Both the position numbers and the translations under genes were made by a program. 64,000 bases of DNA from Cryphonectria parasitica EP155 (lineage: Eukaryota > Ascomycota > Sordariomycetes > Diaporthales > Cryphonectriaceae). Below are positions 1 to 10,984 of the stretch, one piece after another (position 1 is the first letter of the stretch; every line of letters starts with the position of its first letter). Where the stretch lies: positions 1,838,653 to 1,902,652 of the forward strand of contig NW_024468915.1 in assembly GCF_011745365.1 (NCBI RefSeq), written 5' to 3'. A model generated the notes under the pieces. It saw only the letters and a list, made by a program, of their open reading frames with translations, was not told the origin of the DNA and ran no database searches.

Positions 1-897
1 ATTTTGTAAAACAAGCTAAGCTTGCATCTGCTTTCTACTGTTGTCCAGAACCACGCCTTCTCGCTCTAGAAACCATATCTTGAAGCATTCTACCAGGGAA
101 TATAACGGAGCACTAATCTGTCTTTAATCTGTGGAGCAGTAGCCTAATAGTAGTTCCATGACTGGAATCTCGAATATTTGCAACAGCCAGATACTTCAAC
201 GTAGCCAACAGAGCCCAGAATGACCATCTGATTTCCACGACATCTTAACCCACAGACTTTTCTTGCCTTACAGCCCTTTTTGTCTCTCAAAGATTCATGA
301 TCTCTATAGCTTTTGTGTTCATATACCAAGGTATCAATGACATTCCAACGTCTGCAATATTGAGACATTATACAACATCGCAGTGAACATATCTTTGGAG
401 CTCTACCTCTACTATACCTTTGTTTCTTCAGATGATCAAGTACTTTAACAACGAAGTCATCCATGCCTCTGGAGCTCTCAGAGTCCTGCCGTCTTGTATG
501 AAGCTTCAATGCCTTAATTCTACGATGACAAACCTTCCATAGACGACACCTCCAACTTGAGCACCTACCCTTTCTTCCATCAGCAGTGTGACTTCGCAAA
601 GTCTCCCCAAGCCCTGATCGAAAACTTCTCAGGTGGACCCTTTCACACACAAACACCACCATCAGCAAAGACTGCCCTTCTATCCCACGTGTTTCTCTCG
701 ACAATTAGACGTGTTACACCGGCATTCCCATTTGGGCCTCTTGTTTCTCTTCACACCATTGACCTCTCCTCCTTCCTCCTCATTCATCACAAATACAGAA
801 CGCTGACCAGTACAATCAACCTCAGCCAGCACATTTGTCCCCACCACCGCATCTTTTTTTCCCCATTTCCCACCACAATCAAAAAAGTACTTCAAAT
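1..897. other. Upstream non-coding stretch
   Basis: No convincing gene is visible. A 186-codon open frame lies on the minus strand at 144-704, but it has no recognisable domain and its composition is not coding-like. The last ~100 bases are pyrimidine-rich and A-rich just before the start codon at 898, as expected for a promoter and 5' leader of the next gene. Confidence 0.5.
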
Positions 898-2373
898 ATG
901 TGTTTCACGGAGTTCATCGGCTACACCTGCGGCCACACCGCCACGGACGTTCTTCGTGTCTGCCCCTTGACCACCCGCTACAATACGAACCCCATCTGCA
1001 CTCACCACGGCCGCCGTCCGGTTCTCGCCCAGGCGATGTGCCCATCTTGTCAACGAATCTTGCACGGTCGAGCCGTGCTGATCCTGGAGTGGGAGCACCA
1101 CTGGATGCACGAGCGTGGAGTGTGCGGCTGTCCCGTCGTCTTTCCTGACCTGGTTCGGCCTCGCATTGTGGGCCGTGGTCAACCTTACTACGCAAGCCCG
1201 AGCGAGCCCGACTCGGACGACACCAAGATTGTCGCCAAGCGCAGGGGAAAGGGAAGGAGGGGCAAGAGCAGCGGCAAATGGGGGAGAAAGAATACCAAGA
1301 AAGACCAAGCTAACCATGGCCGCATCACAGCTGGAACTGCCCCAGGAGAGGAGGAAGACAAGTCAACACCTGGCTCATCGAAGAAGGCGCACGAAAGGGC
1401 CGAGCCTGGTGGAGTTTCTGTCCAGATCTCCTCATTCTTTGCTGTTGAGTGGGTTGCTGAGCATCGCCGGTTGCACAATGAAGGCGCCTGCCACTGTCCA
1501 GCCGACTTCTCCTTCTACCAGACTCCTGATACCTATGAATCGGATGCCCTGTCTGCAAAGGACAACCCAGTGGTTCCTGGCCGTAACGGATCCAACGAGT
1601 GGTACGACTACACCGGCCTAGGTGTCCAGGTGTCCTCCTCTGGACCCCAAGTGCACCAGGGACACGACGCCTCTCAGCAGGGTACTTCAAGCGATACCCA
1701 GTTGCAGGTGTACCAGCCTTCCATCCTTGCTCCACAGGTAAGTCCAAAAGTTCACCAGCCATGTAGTAGCTGAATAGCGCGTTTTTTTCTTCTTCTTCTT
1801 CTTCTTCTTTCTCTCTCTGGCTCATCAACGCTGACATTACCACGCCACTCTCAGGGAGCTCAGGTTCGAGATGGCCAGCCCGCACGCTCCCCAGGCGCAA
1901 TCTACCAAGTCGACCCAGCCCACTCCATGAACCCCCTCTACAACTACGTCTGCACCGAGGGCGGCGAGTTCAACCAAACCGTCGACATCCAGCCCGTCGA
2001 GTACCCCAAGCCCGACAATGCCCCACTCCCCCTCGTGGGCCTGCCCATCGGCGCCGGACCAGAGGGCCCTCCGGCCCTGTGCCACGTCGGCGCGTTCGAA
2101 GACTGTGTGCTCCGCCGCCCTCGAGTCCCCGCGTCTAGGGTCTACACGAGCGAGGGCGTCGTTGCGATGCTGCTGGTCGAGGCCAACGATACGCGCGCCA
2201 CCAGACTGGCGCGTCTCCTGCGCAAGAGCGCCTCGATCGGGTGTATTGCTGAGGTGGAGGCCGCTGAGCGTGGCCGCCACCCTGCGGGCGAGCGTCCAGG
2301 ATGGGATAATGGAAATGCCTGGAGTGAGGCTGACGAGTGCCAGCGTTGGGATCCTTTGGTTGCTGACGAGTGA
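898..2373 (+). CDS. Cys/His-rich hypothetical protein with a duplicated EW...HE.G.C.CP motif
   Basis: Two exons, 898-1737 and 1855-2373, joined in phase 0 across a 117-nt intron (GTAAGT donor, pyrimidine-rich tract, TCAG acceptor), give 452 residues. I do not recognise the family. The N-terminal 85 residues are rich in Cys and His (for example CPSC at 48-51) and could bind zinc. A short motif occurs twice: EWEHHWMHERGVCGCP at about 64-79 and EWVAEHRRLHNEGACHCP at about 184-201. Between them is a Lys/Arg-rich, probably disordered stretch. Exon 2 adds an acidic, Pro-rich C-terminus. The start is the first ATG after an A-rich leader. The gene is convergent with the complex I subunit gene. No catalytic residues can be assigned; the splice model is better supported than any function. 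Confidence 0.72.
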
Positions 2374-2826
2374 GTCGTAATGTGTGCTCTGTGAACACTA
2401 CCCATCTTTCCGACTCTCACTTTTTTCTCTCGTTGTTTTCAAAGGGGAAATGGAAGAGCTAACCCGTGAGGACGGGCCTCAAAGCATATTTTTGCCACGT
2501 GGGAGAGGATGAGAGCTCGATCTCGTCATGGCCCTGTTTTCCTCCCCTCAGCTGTCTGCTTCAAGGTCAGTTGGCCTTCAGCAGAGCAATCTCTCGCTAC
2601 TATGCAGAAGATGACGGAGCAAGGGGAAATGAAGTTTTGAAATTTTGGGACTTCGGTTTCAGAAATTTTGAATTGGACTTTATTTACGTGACTCCGGTTC
2701 CCTACGCTCTACAAACGGAAAGAGAGCGTGGAATAGTTAGGCAGTCTATCAATCAACTTGCGATATTTTCTCTTCTTTTGCAAATAGTGTCTTTTCGATA
2801 GCCTCTCCAAGGTTTACTGCCGCCAT
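2374..2826. other. Convergent intergenic region
   Basis: This 453-bp spacer lies between two genes whose 3' ends face each other, so it probably holds both 3' untranslated regions and terminators. No separate gene is visible. Confidence 0.5.
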
Positions 2827-4457
2827 CTACCTGTCAACCTCACCTAAAAGGGGAGTTAGCAAATCTGTCCATCGAGGAGGATGCTTATCTGGAAGGGAAG
2901 ACTTACCAAACACCAGATCCATGGTACCGATGATGGCCACTGCATCAGCTAGCAAGTGACCCTTGGACACAGCATCAAAACCACCCAGGTGAGCAAAGCC
3001 AGGCGCACGAATGTGCACACGATAAGGTCGCTCGCTACCATCACTGACCACGTACACTCCCATCTCGCCCTTTGGTGCCTCAATCGCCGAGTAGGTATCG
3101 CCTGGAGGTACAGCATATCCTTTGGTGTACAGCAAGAAGTGGTGGATCAGAGCCTCCATGTTCTCCTTCATAGCGGCGCGGGGTGGTGGCGAGATCTTGT
3201 AGTCCTCGACACGGACGGGACCAGCAGGCATCTTGTTCAGACACTGGTGAATGATGCGCAGGGACTGGCGGAACTCTTCCATGCGGCAGAGATATCGGTC
3301 GTAGCAGTCGCCATTGACACCAACGGGCACATCGAAATCAACCTGGTCGTACGCATCGTAGGGAGAGGACTTGCGGACGTCCCATGGCACACCGGAGCCG
3401 CGGAGCATGACGCCGGTGAAGGAAAGGTTGAGGGCGTCAGCGGCAGAGACAACTCCGATACCGCGGAGACGATCAATCCAGATACGGTTGTCCGTAAGCA
3501 TTTCTTCGGTCTCGTCAATTCTGTCACCGAACTGGGTCGCCCACTGGTAGATATCGTCGAGGAGACCAACGGGAATATCTTGGTGAACGCCACCAGGACG
3601 GACGTAGGCAGCGTGCAGACGGGCACCAGAAACACGTTCATAAAATTCCTGTCGCAGAACCAGTCCAATTAGCACGATTTTCCACAATAGTAGTCACCGG
3701 CCCTCATTATTTTTCCATGCGCTCCCCTGGTGATTCTTACCATAAGCTTCTCTCGTTCCTCGAAACCCCACAGGAAAGGCGTCAGAGCACCAACATCCAT
3801 AGCGTGCGACAGGACCGACATGAGGTGGTTCAGCACGCGGGTGATCTCTCCAAACAAGGTCCGGATCCACTTGGCGCGGTCGGGAATCTCGACGTTCAGG
3901 AGCTTCTCGACAGCCAGCGCAAAGCACTGCTCGTTGGTCATCATGGAGACGTAGTCGAGGCGATCGAAATAGGGGAGGGCCTGCAGGTACGTCTTGTACT
4001 CGCAGAGCTTCTCGGTGCCGCGGTGCAGCAGACCGACGTGGGGGTCGGCGCGCACAATCTCCTCGCCGTTGAGCTCCAGGATAAGACGTAGCACGCCGTG
4101 GGCGGCAGGATGCTGAGGGCCAAAGTTGACCGTGTAGTGCCGCACCTTTCGGCTTTCTATGGAGCCCTTGCGCGATGCCTCTGTGGTTCCCTCCTGGCCC
4201 TGCAGCTGCTGCATGCGATATGGGTCTCCGGCCGGCGAGAAGGTCTCGTCGACGGGGATCAGGACGGTGCCCCCTGGGTTTTGTGGTTGGGCATATCGGC
4301 GGAGGCTGGTGGTCGAGAAGGCGGCGGCGGCCGTCGTCGCTCTTGATGCTATCGCGGGTGTCGACGGCGACGTGGTCGGTCGGATGGGGAGGGAGCAGGT
4401 TGGCCTCAGACACAGCCGCTTCGCCGAGCGGCCTGCTAACCTGTGCAGGGTGACCAT
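2827..4457 (-). CDS. nuo-49: NADH:ubiquinone oxidoreductase (complex I) 49 kDa subunit, mitochondrial
   Basis: Three exons (4457-3741, 3648-2907, 2843-2827) encode 491 residues of the NDUFS2/NuoD family, a peripheral-arm subunit of complex I that helps form the quinone site in mitochondria. Residues 1 to ~48 are Arg/Ser/Thr-rich and lack acidic residues, as in a mitochondrial presequence. The family signature [10 protein letters not shown] is at about 112-121, followed by the conserved [12 protein letters not shown] region. Intron 1 (3740-3649) has GTAAG and CAG. Intron 2 (2906-2844) is 63 nt with GTAAGT, a TGCTAAC branch site and TTTAG; removing it restores the family C-terminus GEVDR. That intron is a multiple of three with no stop, so retention would insert 21 residues. 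The frame stays open 97 codons upstream of the chosen ATG, but only the ATG at 4457 starts a plausible presequence. Confidence 0.95.
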
Positions 4458-5684
4458 TGTGCTTTGTCCTAGTCGTTGAGTGGAGAGATCGACGAGCTGA
4501 AGAAAAGGTCGGGGAATTTGAATCTTCCCTCGATATTCGGTGTCGGCCTCGTCTCTCGTGCCAATGGCCTGGGCTTGTTGATAGGTGCTGTCGGTTGTGT
4601 GGGCGTCATTCAGTTCAGAGAGAGTTGAGGCAAAATCGCGACCCACCCGCGCTAAGCTCACTAAGCGGGAATCAACGAACAGTTGATTGGCTGGAATGTC
4701 GAGGTGGGTCGGCAACCTACCTTGCCTTTCATCGACAATATCACCCAAACCTTCAACATCGTCCCCTCCTCCCTTGATAGTTCTGCCTTTCCCAAAACGG
4801 GGACCATTACGTGTTTACCAACTGGGCATACCAAGATACAATAGATGATCAGTTTGTAGATTCATTCAGTTATCATGGCTCACCTTTCTATGGCTCACGC
4901 ATATTGCCTGATAGGGGAAGCCTGCAACATAGCAGAGTGACACTTTGCATGATAGAATGCGGAGTGACCGGGTAATACACTGGAGAAGACCAAGGTCTGC
5001 TAATACTCACGACTGGCGAGTCTCAGTACATAGTTGCTCCTTGCCCAATAACATTCTTCCTGTCATCATCATACAATAGAGCTCATTGGCTCAGAGGACC
5101 TTATGCTCCCAGCATCGTTTAGTGGACACAATTTCAGGCGCTCAAGAAGGCTGGCTGCTTTTCCTTTGCTTACACAGTGCCTTATCCACCAGTGCGTCTC
5201 TTTGACTCTGAAAGTTCTGCAGAATTCGAACCCGAAATAATGAATTTCAGCCATGATGCATTTTTGGTGTGGCGGCGGTATTGGGGGGCGTGAATGGCCT
5301 CACTCACCCACCCCTGCACAATGTAAATCGTGCCCAGTTTTCTTCACTGGTATAGCATTCAAGGGGAGTGAATAGCTTCTTGGTCTGAGCATGCAGCAAA
5401 GTCTCTGGCTTTAAAAAGCCACTGCTGTTTCTGTCTAAGTTGTTGATCAAGCAGACCACACTACACCTTTTACGACGTTTCCCCAACTGGTCCTTCCACA
5501 CCAGAGTTGGATATGTCCAGACTGACTGTGCTATACAAGGCAACTACGACTGACTAGCTCACAGACCGTGTCAACTTCTGAACACAACAAGGTGGAGCTG
5601 TACTGTGCCATAGTAGTCAAGCTCCTGCCAACAATCCCGCCTCTCGAAAGAAACGTACACATTGGAAGCCTTTGAGTCGGAGAC
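4458..5684. other. Divergent promoter region
   Basis: This 1.2-kb stretch separates the divergent complex I subunit gene and the F-box-like gene, and should contain both promoters. The first ~290 bases next to the complex I start remain open in the gene's own frame, which I read as 5' leader. No other gene is seen. Confidence 0.5.
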
Positions 5685-6728
5685 ATGGACGACAGGACGG
5701 GCTTTCGTTCGCTCCCAACAGAGCTCCGCACACGGATTCTCGAGCACACACACCTGGGGCCACCAGAGACCGGCGGCTATCGTGTCGACGAACAATACGT
5801 ACGCATTCGCCATGGAAGAAAGATTCCTCGTGGCCCACCATTGTTGAGAGACAACCCAGGGTTTGATTGGTCAGTTCAACAAATCCTCTCTGATCTCTTC
5901 AACTATTCACCATCTGCTTACATCTCTACCTTCTCCAGCGAAGCCCCGTGGTTTCATGACATACCAGAATCTCGCGGCGGTCCTAAATGCGGTTGTCGAT
6001 TTCTGCCCACACAACTTTTCCTGCTTGACCGACAGACATACCGCGAGGCAGTGGATGTATTCTACTCCAACACCCGCTTTGACTTCTTCCAGGATGACCT
6101 GGGAGCGACATTATCTTTCCTTCGAGACGTGATCCCACGCGCAGGTCTATCACGACTTCGGCATCTCGAGTTCACCATGACCGAAGCGCAGTGCGCGTGT
6201 TGGGCCAGCGGCGCCATCGCCAGCGGCTTTCCGGCCGAGATGCTCGAGAGAAATGTCGCGCCAATGTACTGGGGCGGTGGCTCACCGCCTACTTTTGATT
6301 ACAAGGCTGACTGGAGAGCGGTCCTGGCCTTTATTGCGTCGTACGCGGACCTCCCTCGCCTCAACATCACCGTGGAAATGAGCCAGTGCTGTTGGCCATT
6401 TGTCGAGTGCAGCCTACCCCGGCACGAGACTGTCGACCTGTCGATGATTCGATTCATTTATGATTTTTATGTTGACGTGGCGACTGCAATGTGCTCGCTG
6501 AAGGGACTGGGGTCGGCAACGTTTGAGCTCTCTACATTCGGACAGCCGCTGAAGCCTTGGTTGGAACGAGAGGTGTTGGGATATAGCAAGGAACCAATAT
6601 TCGAGACGGATCAAGCAGAACCGTCTTGGGAAGATGATCTCTGGCACCCTCGCTTTTTCAAGGTTATTCCACCTTGGCATGATATGAGCCGAAAGCTGGA
6701 GGGATCAAACTACCAGCCAGATCAATAA
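5685..6728 (+). CDS. F-box-like hypothetical protein
   Basis: One exon of 347 residues. The N-terminus contains SLPTELRTRILEH at about 9-21, which matches the start of an F-box (L-P-x-E-[LI]-x-x-x-I-L), the helix that recruits a substrate receptor to Skp1 in SCF ubiquitin ligases. The rest resembles the large fungal family of F-box/DUF proteins with a conserved LxRQTYREAVDVFYSNTRF-type segment near 120-138, common in Pezizomycotina proteins of unknown role. The ATG at 5685 is directly before the F-box and in good context. No introns are needed. An alternative is that only the LPxEL helix is shared and the protein is not part of an SCF complex. Confidence 0.8.
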   Translation: MDDRTGFRSLPTELRTRILEHTHLGPPETGGYRVDEQYVRIRHGRKIPRGPPLLRDNPGFDWSVQQILSDLFNYSPSAYISTFSSEAPWFHDIPESRGGPKCGCRFLPTQLFLLDRQTYREAVDVFYSNTRFDFFQDDLGATLSFLRDVIPRAGLSRLRHLEFTMTEAQCACWASGAIASGFPAEMLERNVAPMYWGGGSPPTFDYKADWRAVLAFIASYADLPRLNITVEMSQCCWPFVECSLPRHETVDLSMIRFIYDFYVDVATAMCSLKGLGSATFELSTFGQPLKPWLEREVLGYSKEPIFETDQAEPSWEDDLWHPRFFKVIPPWHDMSRKLEGSNYQPDQ

Positions 6729-7395
6729 ACGCCTCGTGCGACAAATGCACGAAGATGTTCGCTCCGGATTGGGATGAGGAGAGTTCTATAGAAGTTCGAG
6801 ACACCCGAAGTTGAGATAGGTATGGAAACACCTGTTGTTTCTGAGATAGACCCCTCCACAAGAATCCGTCATTGAGAACGGGAATGGTGATGAGGAACCT
6901 ACTGCAACATATGTGCTTCAGATTTAGAGGGCCGGGCAGCATTGTAAAGGGCGTGCTATTTGCTCGAGGAGAGCTTCTACTGTAGTACATCCCAGGCATA
7001 ATATAGCTCGAGACCCATTTCCTAACACGAAGCTGTGACAGCCTGTTGAGAACCTGCTGGTAGAAATAATTTCGTGGGTATAATTAATAATGGCCCAGAC
7101 ATGCTCCATGATACGGTAGAAACCATAGACAGAAATGATGGGCTTTCTTGTCATAATAAATTTTTTTTGGGGGGGGGGGGCGGAGGGGATAATATCGAGA
7201 AACAAAATTGAAGTGCAGTGATGAGGTTCTGCTGCTTCAGGGAAGCGACAGGGATACCCCCAGTTCAAATCTGTGGTGGGGCATACTGTTATCTTATCAG
7301 CCAGAATTTCCAGAATTTCCAACTCGATGATCAAACTTGCTCGCCATCGCCTGCTCATAGCAAAACCATGCTCTGCTGCAGCAACAACAACAATC
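6729..7395. other. Intergenic region with T8-G12 tract
   Basis: This holds the 3' region of the F-box-like gene and the promoter of RPC40. A T8 run (7161-7168) runs straight into G12 (7169-7180). No gene is seen. Confidence 0.5.
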
Positions 7396-8603
7396 ATGGC
7401 ACCCATAATAGTCCCAACCCAAGAGGAGCTTGATCGCCGGAAGGTGAGCACTTACTCGTCCCAAAAAGCTGCTACCAATTGTGTCTGGTATGCTGACCCC
7501 TTCCGTGCTCTGGCGCGCATGTTCAGGTCGTGGGCATCAACGCAGAAACCGTCACCAACGTGACCTCGACCGATTTTCCCGGCCACTACCCAGGCGAGGA
7601 CCACTCCTGGGACGTCGACGTCTTCCGCTCGCAGTTCAAGGTCGTCTTCCACTCCAACGGCCAGCATGATGCCTCCTTCTCGCTCATCGGCCTCGACGCC
7701 TCCATCGCCAACGCGTTCCGGCGCATCATGATCGCCGAGGTGCCTACCCTCGCCATTGAAGATGTGTGGGTTGAAAACAACACGTCCGTCATCCAGGATG
7801 AGGTCTTGTGCCACCGCCTCGGCCTCATTCCTTTCAAAGGCAGCAAGACCGGCATACACGAGTGGATGAAGTGGTACAAGAAACCTGATCCAGACGAAGA
7901 GCCATTTGCTAATAGCATGGACTACAACACCGTCAAGCTCGAGCTCAACGTCGAGTGCACGCGCAACCCCGATGCAGCGCCAGGCGAGAAGGACCCCAAG
8001 AAGCTATTCAACCATGCCCACGTCTACGCCAGCGATCTCCAATTCGTCCCCGTCGGCCGGCAGGAGGAGTTTTTCTCAGGTACCGAGGTGATCGAGCCCG
8101 TGCATCCCGACATCCTCATCGCCAAGCTGCGGCCCGGTCAGGCCATCTCCCTGATGGCGCACATGCACAAGGGCGTCGGCGCCGACCATGCCAAGTTCTC
8201 GCCCGTCGCTACAGCATCCTACCGCCTGCTGCCAATCATCAACATCACCAAGCCCATCTACGGTGCGGACGCCGAGAAGTTCCAGAAGTGTTTCGCCGAG
8301 GGCGTGATCGGCCTGGACAAGATTACCAAGAGCGATGCGCGGGAACACAAGGAGCTCAAGGGTCATGAGGGCGAGATGAAGGCAGTGGTAAAGGATCCCA
8401 TGAAGGACACGGTGAGCAGGGAATGTTTGCGACACCCAGAGTTTGTGGACAAGGTCAAGCTGGGACGGCAGAGAGATCATTTCATCTTTCAGATCGAGTC
8501 GACCGGCCAGTGGGACTCAGATGAGTTGTTTATGGAGACCGTCAAGCTACTCAAGACCAAGTGTGAGCGGTTTGAGAAGCAGCTCACGTACATGGCACGA
8601 TAG
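7396..8603 (+). CDS. RPC40: DNA-directed RNA polymerases I and III subunit RPAC1 (AC40)
   Basis: Exon 1 (7396-7443, 16 codons beginning MAPIIVPTQEEL) joins exon 2 (7527-8603) in phase 0 across an 83-nt intron with GTGAGC, a TGCTGAC branch and TTCAG, giving 374 residues. The protein is the alpha-like subunit that dimerises with AC19 to nucleate assembly of RNA polymerases I and III in the nucleus. The dimerisation domain begins around residue 50 (ASIANAFRRIMIAEVPTLAIE) and includes the diagnostic HRLGLIPF near residue 110. The C-terminus ends ETVKLLKTKCERFEKQL, typical of this subunit. Exon 2 alone has no ATG at its 5' end, so the short first exon is required. Confidence 0.94.
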
Positions 8604-9008
8604 TGATCGGCCGGCACTCGAGCCTCTTCCCTTCCCCCACTGTCTAGCATTCTGGTCCGGCGTCAGGAGTACGAAAAAGGAAGAACGTTTCTGGTCCATA
8701 GAAACTCTGAATTTTATCATCACTTTTCAATCATTAGTTGTGTGCTCCAGGCACTCGGAGTCCACTCGTTTGGAGCTATCAACAGTGGCCCCTCCCCTCT
8801 CCCTCCGAAGTCTTGCTAAGCATGAAGAACGTAAGGCGATCTATTTATCGTCTATGTTGGTTGACTCCAGCATCGCGCCCAGACATGGCAATTGAGATAC
8901 CTTTCTCCTCTTTCCATCTTCAGGCGGCCCTGCCCCCGGGGACGTGGGCCTCTCTCGCTTCTCTGACTCGGACGTCTTACGCCTTTCTTCCGACTTCATG
9001 CGAGCGTC
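8604..9008. other. Convergent intergenic region
   Basis: This 405-bp spacer lies between the 3' ends of RPC40 and UBA3. No gene is visible; it is likely 3' untranslated sequence of both. Confidence 0.5.
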
Positions 9009-10563
9009 CTAGGCTGGCTTGAAACGGATAATGAACCTGAATGTCGCCACGAATGCAGGATCTGTCACAGAGATCTCCCAGCCACTCTCAAGTCCCAAGT
9101 CAATCAATGTCTTGACCAGGTTCGGCCTCGTCTGCTCTTCCAGGCTCTTGGGAGACTGCATATACAGTGTCTTGCCTTCCGCTCGGATTGATGGCCGCTT
9201 CAACTGCGCCTCCGGCCGCTCTGCCAACGTATCAATCAGGTCCTGTAGAGTCCACTTGGGGCTCACATCCAGCGGCCGTGCAAGGGTTCCGCAGACGGGA
9301 CAATCGTCTTTCTTCTCGTGTTTGAAAGTGTATGTGTAAATGCTGTCGTTGCCTGAGTACATCATGTAATTTTCCTCCATGCCGAGGGATGGGGCGCAAG
9401 AGCTTGCAATCTTCAGCGCCTCATTGCAACAACTGGCGGCGATGATAGCGTTGGTAGAGGCGATGGCGGGGATGATATTCTTGACAACGCCTTGAGTAAG
9501 GGAATAGGTGACACCAGGGATGTTGAACTCCTGCGCCCGAATCAGAGCTTTCTGGAACAACCAGGTGATATGCTCGGGATCGTCCTTGTCTAACTTAGGA
9601 AAAGGCTTCTCCTTGTCCCATGCAATGACATGTGCCCACTCAATGCAGTGCTCAGGCTGTCGAGGTATCGTCGCGAGTGTGCAAAGGGGTACTGCTGCTC
9701 GCGGCGCGAACATATCCAGCTGGCATTCGATGCAAGACGTCACGGTAGGGAAGATGACCCTCGATTGACCTTTGAAGCCTGCACCAGACAGTCAGCTACG
9801 CTTTCTTGGCTATTGACCGACCCATCGCTTCTTACCTTCTGTGCCTCCATCTATGAGCGGCTTGAGAGAATCGGGATTATCCTCATCCACCATGTTGATC
9901 AATGTTGCGTTGATCCACCTCCTTGCTTCTATACTGTCCAGGCCACAGACCACGATCGCGAACTGCATGTAAAAGTCCTCGTCGAAATCCTGTATGCGAT
10001 TATTGTGCGGTGTGATCTTGACTCCTTTAACTCTTCGTTCGACGAATCTCGCTGCGCATTCTGCCTTTGACTTGCCCACGTCATCTTTTCGGAAGAGGAA
10101 CTGTCGATTCAGGTTCGAGATATCGATCGTGTCTGCCGCCAGCCTGTCAGTCGCGCATTGTTAATGAAGCAGAAGGCCAATCATACCCATGTCGATTACA
10201 TGTATGTCTTTGAAGCCTGAAAGGGCCAGATCCTTCAGTATCTCGCACCCAAGGCCGCCGGCCCCGCTAGTATTGTTGTAAGAAGGCAGTCCGAATTGTA
10301 CTCTGCTGTGGAAAACGCTTACATGACCCTGATGGACCTTGTCAGTAGCCTGCACCTGGTTCTGGGTCTCCAGAAATCCTTACAGAATCTTCATAATGTC
10401 CATGGTTTCGGCTACGACAGCCCCATCGAACGCTTCATCGGTGAAAGGGCCCTTGACCGTTCGTATCCTGTCGAGATACTGCCTGCGGAACGTTCTTCGT
10501 CAGTGTTGACTAAGCATCATGGGTGGATAGAGTGTCTGCCAACCATCTTGAAGTTGTTGCCAT
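9009..10563 (-). CDS. UBA3: NEDD8-activating enzyme E1 catalytic subunit
   Basis: Five exons (10563-10544, 10482-10384, 10266-10187, 10132-9836, 9778-9009) give 421 residues. UBA3 pairs with Ula1/APPBP1 to adenylate NEDD8/Rub1, forms a thioester on its own cysteine and passes NEDD8 to Ubc12 for cullin activation. The sequence shows the nucleotide-binding GAGGLGCE at 41-48, the helix [15 protein letters not shown], the catalytic cysteine in TSCIECQ (Cys181), a CPVCG zinc-ligand pair and a C-terminal ubiquitin-fold-like region with the Ubc12-binding role. Three of four introns have standard donors. Intron 1 (10543-10483) has an atypical GTTGGC donor, chosen because it yields MATTSRWQYLDRI in one frame with an ACTGAC branch. 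The usual two hydrophobic residues just before GAGGLG are absent in this model, so the exon 2/3 junction deserves checking. It is divergent from TEL2. Confidence 0.93.
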
Positions 10564-10984
10564 CGTCACAGCAATGAGTGCCCACTCAGCTCTTCGCAGG
10601 AATAACAAAGCCCAAGTAACAGAGCTGAATTGAATGTGGGGAGAAAGAGAGCGTGTTGTCAGGGGATGTTGGAGAGTAGGGAGGGGGTGTAGCTGTAGCT
10701 GTAGCTCTTATCGTGATAAGCCCTACCACAGAGTATACCCACTGTAAATTGCTGCCTTCTGATGTTCCGTACAACCATCAGCCCCACCCCTTCTTCCACT
10801 TATTCAAGTGGAAGTCGCCAGTGGCTTAACTCACCCTTTCTGTCTTTTGTTTTTTTTTCTTTTTACTTCTCAGGCGTGTGACCACACAAGTGCCTCAAAT
10901 GCAGCCTATGAGAAGACACATTCATGAAGAGGCAGCGGCAGCAGCGAAGTAGCCAGGACCGCCACCTGCACAAGACCTAACAAG
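10564..10984. promoter_or_regulatory. Divergent promoter UBA3 / TEL2
   Basis: These 421 bp lie between the start codons of two divergent genes, so both core promoters must be here. The stretch has a pyrimidine-rich block near 10836-10870 ahead of TEL2. A short repeated tgtagc element occurs near 10687-10706. I see no clear TATA box. Confidence 0.55.

Noticed and set aside
144..704. 186-codon minus-strand frame
   Set aside because: No domain, no coding-like composition, and it overlaps the probable promoter of the first gene.
4458..4748. 97-codon in-frame N-terminal extension of the complex I subunit
   Set aside because: The extension is not presequence-like, while the internal ATG at 4457 starts an ideal mitochondrial presequence.
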